Origin: Microvirga sp. BSC39
Lineage (GTDB): Bacteria; Pseudomonadota; Alphaproteobacteria; Rhizobiales; Beijerinckiaceae
Direction of reading: 5' to 3'
Assembly: GCF_000739015.1 (NCBI RefSeq)
Contig: NZ_JPUG01000059.1
Span: 1-64,000 of the forward strand
Length of the DNA: 64,000 nt
Shown in pieces: positions 37,471 through 45,830 of the stretch. The notes beneath the pieces are model-generated. The model did not search any database. It worked only from the letters and a program-made list of their open reading frames with translations, and was not told where the DNA came from. The first letter of the stretch is position 1; every line of letters starts with the position of its first letter. The position numbers and the translations under genes were made by a program.

Positions 37471-38004
37471 CCAGAGATTAGAAAAAGGCCGCGTCGAGGA
37501 TCTTAGCAGACGTCGGCGCGGTCCCGGTCCGTGTTTACCCCCACGGGAGGCTCTGACTCAAGGACCAGCCTTGACTGGAACAGGACACCCTTTTGGGAGA
37601 GTTTCTTTGCCTCTGCTCGGAACCTGAGCCGTTCGTCGGTGTTGTCCGGGTCTCTGGCTCACCGGTTGCCCCAACGATCCAGGAACTTGAAAAGCGCTTC
37701 CTGATCGGGGGCGCTTTTCCTTTCTCCTCTCACATGATCCGGAGTAGCCGAAATGACCACTGGTACGTCACGCCGCACCTTTCATGTCGAAGTTTCTTCG
37801 GCTGTTAATTTCTTCTTTACCCCGTCAGCCGATCTAAAGAGTTCATCTGACTTTCATCCCTTCGGCCTTGCCGCAACACCGCCCGACCATGATGGATCGG
37901 GGTGCCGCAATCCTATTGTCATGGCACCTGGGTAGTAGCCGCTTAGGACGACTAATCCGTTTGAAGGGTGACTATTCAAAACCCCAGAAAGAACTGCGAG
38001 GATC
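37471..38004. other. Gene-poor stretch with one terminator-like hairpin
   Basis: Short frames near 37593-37935 have no recognisable product. The one clear element is GAAAAGCGC/GCGCTTTTC (37689-37719), followed by CTTTCTCC. Confidence 0.5.
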
Positions 38005-38343
38005 ATGTTCAGCATCACCGACTCCGTCACAGCAGCGATCAACATCTTGAGCGCCATCGACGCTCTTGAGACGGCGCATGCACGCACGAGCGCCGATGCC
38101 GACATGATTCTTTTGAGCGATCACGAGTTCGATCTCTTGAGCGAGGGCATCGTCAACGCCCGCTATGTACTCACCTCCCACGGCAGACCGGTTCCAGCCA
38201 TCCTCTCATTGATGGCCATCCGGATTGCATCGTCCGACGGGCTTCCGCGCCCAAAGGTCGACGCTGTCTTGCGGGATCTAAGGGCCGTCGAGCTTCTCGC
38301 CGAGGGCGACACAGACCCTCCGGCTACCGCCATCGCAGCATAA
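38005..38343 (+). CDS. Hypothetical protein
   Basis: 112 residues (MFSITDSVTAAINILSAIDA ...), predicted helical and soluble. CGAGGATC precedes the ATG. No family recognised. Confidence 0.5.
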   Translation: MFSITDSVTAAINILSAIDALETAHARTSADADMILLSDHEFDLLSEGIVNARYVLTSHGRPVPAILSLMAIRIASSDGLPRPKVDAVLRDLRAVELLAEGDTDPPATAIAA

Positions 38344-38419
38344 GGAGAGCCAGATGGGCTTGTTCCGGCACGAGAACATGCCCGGGTTCCGTTAGGTCCA
38401 CCCCTAACGGAGAACACCC

Positions 38420-38970
38420 GTGTTCAGCACTACCCCATTCCAGCTCCAAGTCCGCATCATCAACCGCGCTCAGGAGATCTGGACCTACGACAGCCTTGAA
38501 GATGCTGTCCTGGCTCTTGGACGAGCCGCCCGTGAGCAGGGCTTTTTCCTGTCCGACGTCCTTGACGACCATTTTTCCCAACGAAACTCGTGTCGACATC
38601 AGCGGCGTCCGCAGCACGGACCGGGTAGGGCACCTCATCGTCCGTACGTGCCTGGGCGATGTCGTGTCCCGCGAGCAGGTCCTGGACCTGTTCTATAGGC
38701 TGCAGTCCAGACCCGTTTCACCGAGGGCGCCTACCGCTCCGGCCCCTGGCCCGGTATCCGCCGCCGGCGCGGCCATCGAGGGACCTCCATCCGCGTCGTT
38801 CGTACCAAAACGCAATGACCTGGCACGATGCGGACAGGGTGGAAGTCGGAGAGCTTGGCATTCGTCCTGGCCGGATCCGGCGGCAGCGCAGCCTGCCGAC
38901 CTACTGGTCGGACATCCCACGCCAGAACGAACGCTCCTGGAAGAGCCAGCGCCCGACCCAGTGGCGCTAA
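38420..38970 (+). pseudogene. Hypothetical gene broken by frameshifts
   Basis: It starts at GTG after GGAGAA and reads MFSTTPFQLQVRIINRAQEI ... FFLSDVLDDHF. An extra T in a five-T run (about 38570) shifts it, and PNETRVDISGVRSTDRVGHL ... REQVLDLFYRLQ continues in a second frame. The tail (DIPRQNERSWKSQRPTQWR) is in a third, with TAA at the end. The tail could also be a separate 51-residue gene from the ATG at 38815. No family recognised. A CCGTTAGG/CCTAACGG hairpin precedes the start. Confidence 0.5.
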
Positions 38971-39043
38971 CGCACCCAAAAGAGCGGTCTGAGCGATCAG
39001 GCCGCCCTTTGTCATGGAATCACAGCATCAAGGGCTCTCCATG

Positions 39044-39601
39044 CTGCTCCACGTTTATGTCCCGAAGCACGGTTCCTCGGCCGCCGCTCTTGTCCTGCCC
39101 GGAAGCGGGATCGTCGGGACAGAGGAGAAGGATGGTCGGGTGCTCTGCTACTATGGAGGCAATGCCATCGGCTCCCAGGACCTCAAGAGCTATTATGAGA
39201 GGCTGCGGCGGGCTGCGGGCCGCTTGGTCACCAGGTACCCGACAACGGCCATGGCAGCGTTCCCGGTTGAAGATCTACAAGGCGTAGCGATCTTCGATGC
39301 CGAGCGCGAGTACCTGCCTGAGGTCAAGGATTACCGGACCCTCGAGCGTTGGGCGAAGGAGCCTGCGTTGACCATCCAAGGCCCGGATCTGCCGGAGGGC
39401 GCCCACCTGACCAGCGCAATCGGCGTTCGCTTTGAGAAGGCCTTCCCGCGGCTCCTGATGCGCGACGGCTCGGTTCACACCTATGCCCTCCGATGTGGTC
39501 AGATCGTGGTCATCAACATCGCTTCGGGTATGTCAGAGGTCATCAACCCAACCGATAAACTCGCCGACAGCATCCGGCAGGAGGTCAAATCGCGACGCTA
39601 G
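39044..39601 (+). CDS. Hypothetical protein
   Basis: 185 residues from the ATG preceded by AAGGG; another ATG 30 nt upstream lacks a Shine-Dalgarno. Contents: MLLHVYVPKHGSSAAALVLP, mixed alpha/beta, ending TDKLADSIRQEVKSRR. No membrane segments, no family recognised. Confidence 0.55.
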   Translation: MLHVYVPKHGSSAAALVLPGSGIVGTEEKDGRVLCYYGGNAIGSQDLKSYYERLRRAAGRLVTRYPTTAMAAFPVEDLQGVAIFDAEREYLPEVKDYRTLERWAKEPALTIQGPDLPEGAHLTSAIGVRFEKAFPRLLMRDGSVHTYALRCGQIVVINIASGMSEVINPTDKLADSIRQEVKSRR

Positions 39602-39663
39602 ATAGGCGATCCCACCTGGAGGGTGCTATAACAAGGCAGTTAAATTCTTAAATCAGAATTCAA

Positions 39664-40251
39664 ATGCTGCCTCTTCAGCCTGCACCCTCAGATGAGCTCC
39701 ACGACGCCGGAGGCAAAAGCCGGCTTCGGCTCAAACCTGACGTCGTTGCCGATGCTGTCTTCTACGACAACCTGCGCTACCGGCCCATCTTGACGCGCCG
39801 CTGGACGGACAATCCGAACGCGCCATTCGTCCTCTGGATCGGAATGAACCCAAGCGTCGCCGGATTTGATGTCGACGATCCCACGGTAGCCCGGGAGCAG
39901 GAGTTCACTCGCCGCTGGGGTTATACGTCTTATGTCAAATGCAATGTCATGGATTACTGTGTGACAGAGCAGAAGCGGTTGCGCGATTCCGGCGTCATTC
40001 CTTGCAGCGAATACAACCTCCCAGCCATCCGGGATCAGGCCGGCCGCGCCGCCATGATTGTTCTCGGCTTTGGAGCGATTCACCCGTCCCTCCAGCACTA
40101 CGCCGACGCCGTGTGTCAGGCGCTGGTCGACGACGGGCGTAGCCTGTGGTGCCTCAAGCTCACGAAGAACGGCAACGCCGGACATCCCCTCTACATTGCC
40201 GGCGATACAAAGCCGGTCCCGTACGTTCCAAAGCTGAAGCCTGCTGTCTGA
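39664..40251 (+). CDS. DUF1643-domain protein
   Basis: 195 residues. FVLWIGMNPSVAGFDVDDPT (about 55-74), RRWGYTSYVKCNVMDY and a C-terminal LTKNGNAGHPLYI follow the DUF1643 pattern (l.iGlNPS.A....DPT ... G.p.HPLY). The family is found in phages and accessory regions. Its biochemical role is unknown; the conserved Asn/Asp/His set suggests an enzyme. It is apparently intact. Confidence 0.85.
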   Translation: MLPLQPAPSDELHDAGGKSRLRLKPDVVADAVFYDNLRYRPILTRRWTDNPNAPFVLWIGMNPSVAGFDVDDPTVAREQEFTRRWGYTSYVKCNVMDYCVTEQKRLRDSGVIPCSEYNLPAIRDQAGRAAMIVLGFGAIHPSLQHYADAVCQALVDDGRSLWCLKLTKNGNAGHPLYIAGDTKPVPYVPKLKPAV

Positions 40252-40296
40252 GGCAGCGCCTCGGTGTTCACCCCTCCCGCCATGAGGACTCTCTAT

Positions 40297-40755
40297 ATGG
40301 CTGCCAAGTTCTGGACCCTCCTGACCGGGGTCGATACGGTTCAGCCCTTCTATAACCAGACTGAGGCTGAGACTGTGGCGGCCGACTTCGTTCAGTCCTG
40401 CGATGACAGCCGGACTGTGACTGTCGAGAACTGGCGGGACGAGCTCGCCGCCCTGAACAAGGAAATGGATGATGCCGGCGAGACTGGCTACCTCTGCACG
40501 CTGGCCGAGCATTCTGTTCCTGAACTCAAGGCTGTTGCCGTGCTGGAGGAGGGGGAGGTCTGCCGCATCGAGACCGCTTCACCGTTGCTCCAGTAGCTGA
40601 AGGTGGCTGTCGTCGAGACGAAGTTCAGCCCGATCGACTACCATTCTGACGATGTGTTTCAGGTTGAGACCCCGCACGGACCGATCAATGCTGTCGTCGG
40701 CCATATCCAAAGTATTCAGCCTGAGGAATGGCCAATCGCCACCGTCTTTGAATGA
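40297..40755 (+). pseudogene. Hypothetical gene with an in-frame amber codon
   Basis: The ATG at 40297 (GAGGA upstream) opens MAAKFWTLLTGVDTVQPFYN ... RIETASPLLQ. A TAG at 40594 follows, then the same frame continues LKVAVVETKFSPIDYHSDDV ... EEWPIATVFE to TGA at 40753. It could be one interrupted ~150-residue gene or two adjacent small genes, the second starting at GTG 40603. No family recognised. Confidence 0.4.
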
Positions 40756-40799
40756 ATCTCCGCTAGTGATCCAGCCTGCGTGAGTTGAGTAGAAACGCC

Positions 40800-41369
40800 A
40801 TGGCCCTCGATACCTCCGTTTCAGTTCTGATCATTGACGACTATCAGACGATGCTCCGGATTATCCGCAACCTTCTCAGGAAGATCGGATTCACAGACGT
40901 GGACGAGGCTAAGGACGGCTGTGAGGCACTGGGCACGCTCCGAGAGAAGCAGTATGGGCTCGTTTTCTCTGACTGGAACATGGCGCCCATGACTGGGTTC
41001 GAGCTGCTCTAGGAGGTCCGCGCCAACCCCGCACTTAAGCAAGTGCCTTTCATCAAGGTCACCGCCGAGGCCAGAACTCAAAACGTGATCGCAGTCAAGC
41101 AGGCTGGCGTCGATAACTATATCGTCAAACCATTCAATGCCGAGACACTTCGGGCCAAAGTGAGCGCCGTACTCGGGTACGCTCCGTTGCGCAGTTTACA
41201 GAACGGCAAGGGAATTGGTTACATCAAACACAAAGTCTTGAGGGCGAAAGCAGCAGTGCCGAGCCAAGCGGCGCGATCTAGGAGGATGAGCCACCTAGAC
41301 GGATGCGGACGGCTCCGCCCTCAAAGGGAGGACAAAGCATGTGGTTTCTACCCATTAGCTTTGCCCTAG
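40800..41369 (+). pseudogene. CheY-like response regulator with in-frame amber codon
   Basis: MALDTSVSVLIIDDYQTMLR (acidic pair), FSDWNMAPMTGFELL with the phospho-acceptor Asp, then TAG (41010), EVRANPALKQVPFIKVTAEA and GVDNYIVKPFNAETLRAKV with the conserved Lys. All receiver-domain active-site residues are present, but the stop removes the last two-fifths of the domain. Beyond the normal end (AVLGYA) the frame runs on ~60 codons, so the native stop may also be lost. It resembles the single-domain CheY of alphaproteobacterial chemotaxis. Confidence 0.85.
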
Positions 41370-41378
41370 ACATGAGAA

Positions 41379-41414
41379 GGACCCGGACAGCTTGGCGGCT
41401 GCGGTTCCGGGTCC
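41379..41414. other. Hairpin after the broken response regulator gene
   Basis: GGACCCGG/CCGGGTCC, an 8-bp stem with a 20-nt loop and no T-tract on the plus strand. Nothing else is supported in 41415-41943, apart from a weak minus frame at 41667-41936. Confidence 0.4.
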
Positions 41415-41943
41415 AATTCTAGATCGTCTAGGAAACGGAAAGGGGGCAAAAGCCCTTATCCCACTCCGGACCTCAATATAGCGCAGTCCGCATACCTATC
41501 CAAGTCTGTATGCCTAGGGTTGGTTTGACAAACAGCCGCCCCAAGGCGTCCGACTGGTCCTGTTCGGGCCTCATGCCATGCGAGCGCCAAACCCCGCTGG
41601 TAAGAGCTTTATTTCAGGAATGAGGCAAGCTGACGCTCGTCCGGCAATAACTCCGTTAAGTATTCGTTAACTTTGATTGCCAAAACCACCTGTTCTGTCG
41701 TCGAAATACAACACCACTCCGGAAGGGTGTCTTGTGCGGATCTTACCTAATTGACCCAAGCCAACTGTGACGACATCTTCAGGCAAGCTTAGTTGATTCG
41801 AAAGAATCACGACGGCAGCGACGGGCACACGTTCTATTCGACAATGAAGACCAACGGAACTGTAGATCACTTCATGATCTACAGGAGCCGGAGAATAGAC
41901 ATCGTGGCGTTCGAATGTTTCTCTGGGTCGGGGCATTACTAAT

Positions 41944-42612
41944 ATGTTTATCGTTGTTGCTTCGCAGCAATCGGCTGCGGCTGCCTATGTGTCTGAGTTT
42001 CAGCATGAGGGCATCCCCTCGATGGGCTTGTTCTCCAACGATTTCCAAACATGGCTTGAAGAGCCATCCAAGACGGACCTTAACGACGTCCGCGGCTTCC
42101 TGATTGACGAAGGTGAAGTCCCGGTCACATTCGCAAAGAGGATTCGGGAGCGCACGCCCGCCCCGATCATAGCCTTCAGCGAAAGTCGCTCGCTCGAGAA
42201 AACGCTTGAACTGCTGACCGCCGGGATTGACGACGTCGTCCGCAGACCGATCCACGTAAAAGAGATTCTTGCCCGCTCAGAGGCCGTGTGGCGCCGTCAC
42301 CGGGAGAGCCAGCCTGTGGCCTCAACTGACCGGGTTCGTGTCTACAACAACGGTCAGGATGCCGAGATCGACGGCATGCCACTGATCCTGCCCCGGCGCG
42401 AACTCTGCATTCTCGAATACTTCCACCGCAACCGCGGCCGCTCTGTGACGAAGACACAGGTCTTCAATGCTGTTTATGACGTCAACGAAACCGGCGTCTC
42501 CGATACCGTCGTCGAAGGCCATATCAGCAAGCTGCGTAAGAAGCTGCGGCAGCGCCTCGGGTATGACCCGATCCTCGCCAAGCGGTTCGAAGGCTACACC
42601 TATCTGGGCTGA
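41944..42612 (+). CDS. ftcR: FtcR-type flagellar transcriptional regulator
   Basis: 222 residues. The receiver-like half (about 1-115) is atypical: PAPIIAFSESRSLEKTLELL, then GIDDVVRRPIHVKEIL. The winged-helix DNA-binding half (about 125-222) contains LPRRELCILEYFHRNRGRSV, TKTQVFNAVYD and VVEGHISKLRKKLRQRLGYD. These blocks match FtcR, the OmpR-type activator of flagellar genes in Brucella and relatives. Usual FtcR neighbours (hook and basal-body genes) are absent, so this may be a second, accessory copy. A broken CheY-like gene lies just upstream. Confidence 0.85.
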   Translation: MFIVVASQQSAAAAYVSEFQHEGIPSMGLFSNDFQTWLEEPSKTDLNDVRGFLIDEGEVPVTFAKRIRERTPAPIIAFSESRSLEKTLELLTAGIDDVVRRPIHVKEILARSEAVWRRHRESQPVASTDRVRVYNNGQDAEIDGMPLILPRRELCILEYFHRNRGRSVTKTQVFNAVYDVNETGVSDTVVEGHISKLRKKLRQRLGYDPILAKRFEGYTYLG

Positions 42613-42677
42613 GTTTATCCTCAACTGATCTGTTCCTGTAGGAACGACAGAATCCAAAACCCCAAACAAATCTTGCG

Positions 42678-42710
42678 AGCGCCGTCCGAACCACCTCGGG
42701 CGGCGCTTTT
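42678..42710 (+). terminator. Intrinsic terminator between ftcR and next small gene
   Basis: AGCGCCGTCCGA/TCGGGCGGCGCT, 11 pairs around one mismatch, followed by TTTTGCTT. It ends about 20 nt before the next ATG. Confidence 0.8.
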
Positions 42711-42728
42711 GCTTGTCATGAGGTCAAC

Positions 42729-43047
42729 ATGCCTGATGTGAATGTTCGCACCCTTGCGGATTTCAAGCGCTTCCTCGCCATCCCTAGAGCCTCCATCGAG
42801 ACGCTCCGCAACGACGTCATGGCGAGGAACGGCCAAACCCCGCAAACGCGCCCTCAATGCTATGGCATCCGCCAGGTGAAAAAGCTCCAGACAAATGCGG
42901 TCCAGTTCACGGGCGACAACTGGCTCTGGTTCGACAAGGCCGCCAAGTACCGGTCTGCCGGCGATGTCGTCACGATCGACGTCAGCAAGGCTGAGCCCTT
43001 TTGCGGAAGTAATCGACTACAAACTCTCCATTCAGCCAACGGCCTAA
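42729..43047 (+). pseudogene. Small hypothetical gene with one-base insertion
   Basis: MPDVNVRTLADFKRFLAIPR ... AGDVVTIDVSKAEP is in frame. In a TTTT run near 43000 an extra T shifts the frame, and the likely native end FAEVIDYKLSIQPTA with TAA (43045) is in the next frame. The repaired length is ~105 residues. An unshifted read-through frame overlaps the next gene. No family recognised. Sequencing error in the homopolymer is a real alternative. Confidence 0.5.
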
Positions 43048-43062
43048 AACAGGGAGGCATCC

Positions 43063-43332
43063 ATGGGTTTGACCTGGATCCGCAAGGACGACGTTCGCAA
43101 GGCTCTGCTCGATACGAGCAACCAGCACATCGATGCCACCTATCGGGAGGTTAAGAAGCGCAACGGCAGGCCCAACACCTTCAGGGTCGAAGGGTACGCC
43201 CAGTGGCACAAGAAGCATCCGACCGAGGAGATCGAATGGCCGGACGAGGGCAACGCTCAGGCTGCCTGCCTCCGCATTGCGGCCTGCTACACCCAGGCCG
43301 CCGTTTCCTCGGGGCAGGGCTCCGCCACGTAA
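43063..43332 (+). CDS. Small hypothetical protein
   Basis: 89 residues (MGLTWIRKDDVRKALLDTSN ... ACLRIAACYTQAAVSSG), preceded by AGGGAGG. Basic N-terminal half. No family recognised. It forms a set of small co-oriented genes with its neighbours. Confidence 0.5.
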   Translation: MGLTWIRKDDVRKALLDTSNQHIDATYREVKKRNGRPNTFRVEGYAQWHKKHPTEEIEWPDEGNAQAACLRIAACYTQAAVSSGQGSAT

Positions 43333-43344
43333 GGATCACCACCG

Positions 43345-43437
43345 ATGACCTCCAAAGCACAGGTTCGTGACCAGAAGCTCAAGCAGTTCGTCGAAGAAGC
43401 TCTCGATGCCGGCGTCTTCTATGAGCGGGCGCCCTGA
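43345..43437 (+). CDS. 30-residue peptide
   Basis: MTSKAQVRDQKLKQFVEEAL then DAGVFYERAP; AAGGATC precedes the ATG and the gap to the previous gene is 12 nt. Possibly a small helical peptide; function unknown. Confidence 0.4.
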   Translation: MTSKAQVRDQKLKQFVEEALDAGVFYERAP

Positions 43438-43763
43438 CAGTGAATGCCGCAGCAGCAGCCTGCGATGACTGGGCGATTTCCTCTCTGATCGACTCGTCCT
43501 CTGGCAAACTTCCGAATAGTAGACACTTGCTTAAACTCATTATTGTCTCATGGCTTGACAGATAGCCATTATGATGACCGACCCTCCGGCCTGCAACCAA
43601 GACCGCGGTCTTAATACCCTCTTTGCGGTTCCTATTACACGTCCTGGCGCTGTTAACCTCATTCTAATCGGGATCGGCGGATTGTTCCCATGCAGATCAT
43701 CCATGGCCATGAACCTTGGGCCTGGCGACTGCGTCCCTGTGAGTTTCCCGTTGGGAAGATCCA

Positions 43764-43964
43764 ATGGCTAAAGAACATCCTGCTCCATATGCGATGGAGC
43801 TAAAGCGGTCCTGGCGTGTGATCGTCCCGGTTCGCGGGAAGCTGACGCCGAAAATATGTCCGGAGCGGTTCGCCTGCCGGGCAGAAGCTGAGACTTGGAT
43901 GGGTACGGCCGATGGTCAACGGATGATCGCGGCTGTCCGTGAGGGTGAGACATCCCTGCTATAA
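43764..43964 (+). CDS. Small hypothetical protein
   Basis: 66 residues (MAKEHPAPYAMELKRSWRVI ... ADGQRMIAAVREG) with GGGAAG upstream. A GGGCAGC/GCTGCCC hairpin follows at 43990-44006. No family recognised. Confidence 0.5.
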   Translation: MAKEHPAPYAMELKRSWRVIVPVRGKLTPKICPERFACRAEAETWMGTADGQRMIAAVREGETSLL

Positions 43965-44012
43965 AAATCGAGGCCTGCAAAAAATGAAGGGCAGCCGTGC
44001 TGCCCAGTGTTC

Positions 44013-44041
44013 TTGCGTGCCGTTTAGGCACGAACTATATT
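44013..44041 (+). promoter_or_regulatory. Promoter of candidate sRNA
   Basis: TTGCGT (44013-44018), 17 nt, TATATT (44036-44041). A start near 44047 would give an ~88-nt transcript ending at the terminator. Confidence 0.5.
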
Positions 44042-44046
44042 GTGCA

Positions 44047-44135
44047 GTGCAGCACAGCGATTGACGTTGCTGTGCTGCAGCCCTTCTTGGGCGTTTCCTC
44101 CCTGAACTTCGGGCCGCTTTCGAGCGGCCTTTTTT
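44047..44135 (+). ncRNA. Candidate trans-acting sRNA with anti-SD motif
   Basis: The predicted ~88-nt RNA has a 5' hairpin GTGCAGCACAGC/GCTGTGCTGCA (11 bp), a single-stranded middle with TTTCCTCCCTGAACTT, and a terminator GGCCGCT-TTCG-AGCGGCC plus six T. A UCCUCCC stretch between two hairpins is the classic layout of Rhizobiales sRNAs (such as the alpha-r14 and related families) that base-pair with ribosome binding sites. Family membership is by layout only. Confidence 0.5.
44112..44135 (+). terminator. Intrinsic terminator of candidate sRNA
   Basis: GGCCGCT-TTCG-AGCGGCC followed by TTTTTT: a perfect 7-bp stem with a UUCG tetraloop. Confidence 0.92.
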
Positions 44136-44242
44136 CCTTGGGGGTGAAACTACAGGCCAGCCATACCCACGCAATAGCGAAGAAGTCGTAGCTGTCCGCC
44201 ACTTGCCTTCGCTCTGGAACCGCCTACGGCCCAGATTGCCGC

Positions 44243-44752
44243 TTACCATGCCGCCTTGGGCAAACGCCGCTTCCACCGATCCCCACGGGGCAACTGGTCG
44301 ACTGCTGCCGCTTTACGTGTGGATCTCGACAGCCGAAGGGGGATGACTATGCCCGTCTCCGCGGCAACTCGACCGCTCTCGACGATGTGCTCCGCCGGCG
44401 GTGCCGCCCTCTCTTCGGCAGCCATCACGGGCGCAACTTTGCGCTTGCGTCTAATCACAGGCGCCGGTGCCGACTCTGCCGCCTCAGTGGGCTCCTCAGC
44501 AGGGGCCGCAACTTGGGGCTCGAGAGGCAGCCTCGGTAAGCTCTCCAGAATCCTGCGTTCTACCGCGGGGGGCTTTTTTCTATTCTCCTGCGACAATTCC
44601 CTGTCAGCAAGACGTGCAACTGGCGACGATAGCTTTTGCTTCGGCTCCACAACAAACCGCTCGAATGAAGACGGTTTGTGAGAGGAAAACTTGGAGCGTT
44701 TTACTTCGAATGTGAAAGATGGGGATGTTTTCTTCATCTGAGAAACAACCAT
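44243..44752 (-). CDS. Basic, proline/alanine-rich hypothetical protein
   Basis: ~169 residues from the ATG at 44752 (MVVSQMKKTSPSFTFEVKRS). An in-frame start 87 nt upstream is also possible. A basic N-terminus is followed by an Ala/Glu/Pro-rich disordered linker (APAEEPTEAAESAPAPV, IRRKRKVAP) and a basic end DQLPRGDRWKRRLPKAAW. The C-terminal WKRRLPKAxW pattern recurs in Rhizobiales orphan proteins. Function unknown. Confidence 0.5.
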   Translation of the reverse strand: MVVSQMKKTSPSFTFEVKRSKFSSHKPSSFERFVVEPKQKLSSPVARLADRELSQENRKKPPAVERRILESLPRLPLEPQVAAPAEEPTEAAESAPAPVIRRKRKVAPVMAAEERAAPPAEHIVESGRVAAETGIVIPLRLSRSTRKAAAVDQLPRGDRWKRRLPKAAW

Positions 44753-44919
44753 GTCCCGCGTATCGGCATGGACCGTATCGGGGAATGGATAAGAGATTCT
44801 TTCTAAGCGGATCGGGAGCGGACCTGACATCTTGAACACAGGTCTCGGGAAAACCCAGAATGTGCATCAGCCAAGCCTGCAGATACATAGCACGGCCCGT
44901 AGACGAGGCAACATCCACA

Positions 44920-45425
44920 ATGCTCGATCTCTTTGACGCGGCTGGCGATCTCTCCGCCTGCTATCGAAGCCCTCCATGCTGCCACTGCCCTCTATACGGC
45001 AGAACCCGTCGTGGAAGTCCTGATCGACCGGATCGGCTGGCCCGATGCCGACGGCAGGCTCGTCGACCCCAGCGCTGGCGACGGCATGTTCATGGTCCGC
45101 GCTCTGAGCCGCCTTGACCTCGCGCCCGATACATTTCCAGGAAGTCGCCCCTGTTCAGAGCTGAGAGCTTCATCCTGGTGCTATGCAATCTGCCCGGGAG
45201 CGGGTGCAATCCCACCTGATCGGCAACGGCTTGTTGATCGCTTCTGCCCATAAAGCCGCGCAAGCCATCGTTCACCATGGGGATTTCCTCACTGGGAGCC
45301 CCGCGCCTAGCACCTTTCGGTTCTGTGCAGGCAATCCCCCTTACCTGCGCTACGGGCATCTGCCTAGGAAGGCTCGCACCGCTTTAGCAAGGGTAGGCTG
45401 GTTGGCGGACAACTGTCATATGTAA
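44920..45425 (+). pseudogene. N6-adenine DNA methyltransferase (Eco57I-like) remnant
   Basis: MLDLFDAAGDLS is followed by a frameshift and ALYTAEPVVEVLIDRIGWPD, LVDPSAGDGMFMVRALSRLD (SAM-binding motif I). A second shift follows, then ELHPGAMQSARERV preceded by a TGA where family members have Trp, then RFCAGNPPYLRYGHL (catalytic motif IV) and an early stop. Motif I before NPPY is the gamma/N6-adenine arrangement. The target-recognition half is missing. Together with 24945-26132 it is the second dead methyltransferase in the window. Confidence 0.75.
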
Positions 45426-45830
45426 CTTTGCTGCGATGATCTCGTTGGCACTGTCGCATGTCCAAAGGAGGAGTTTCCTGTTCACGCAGGGCACAGGAGA
45501 CGCCGATCACTGCTCGTGAAACAGGGCTGATTTGAGCTCAATGGCTGCAATCCTCGTTAAACCGGACGTTCCGAAAGCCTAAGGAACCCCGGTTCCTGAC
45601 CCGGAGTGGAGTTCTCCTTTACCAGGTGGAGGCCTCTTCTTGGAAATGGGTCAATGAAACAGATCTACGGCCGCTTAGTCGAACCTAACAATTGGAAGGC
45701 TCTACGTCTTATCAACTCGAGTTCGGCAGGGTTGCTTGTTTTACCCGGCGGCGGGAACTAACATGTTAATAGGTCAAGGTTCGCGACAGACGAACCAGAT
45801 CTGGGAAGAACGCTGTCCTAGGAGGATCGT
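45426..45830. other. Intergenic stretch before the ABC transporter operon
   Basis: No coding frame or RNA is supported. The operon promoter must lie here, but no convincing consensus stands out. Confidence 0.5.

Noticed and set aside
24945..41012. Possible stop-codon reassignment (TAG read as an amino acid), because several frames continue in phase after TAG.
   Set aside because: Interrupted genes also contain TAA and TGA stops and many frameshifts, intact genes here end in TAG (for example the second chemoreceptor), and no suppressor tRNA is visible. Plain pseudogene decay explains all of it.
41667..41936. An 89-codon minus-strand frame divergent from ftcR.
   Set aside because: No Shine-Dalgarno and no recognised family; kept out of the gene list, though weakly possible.
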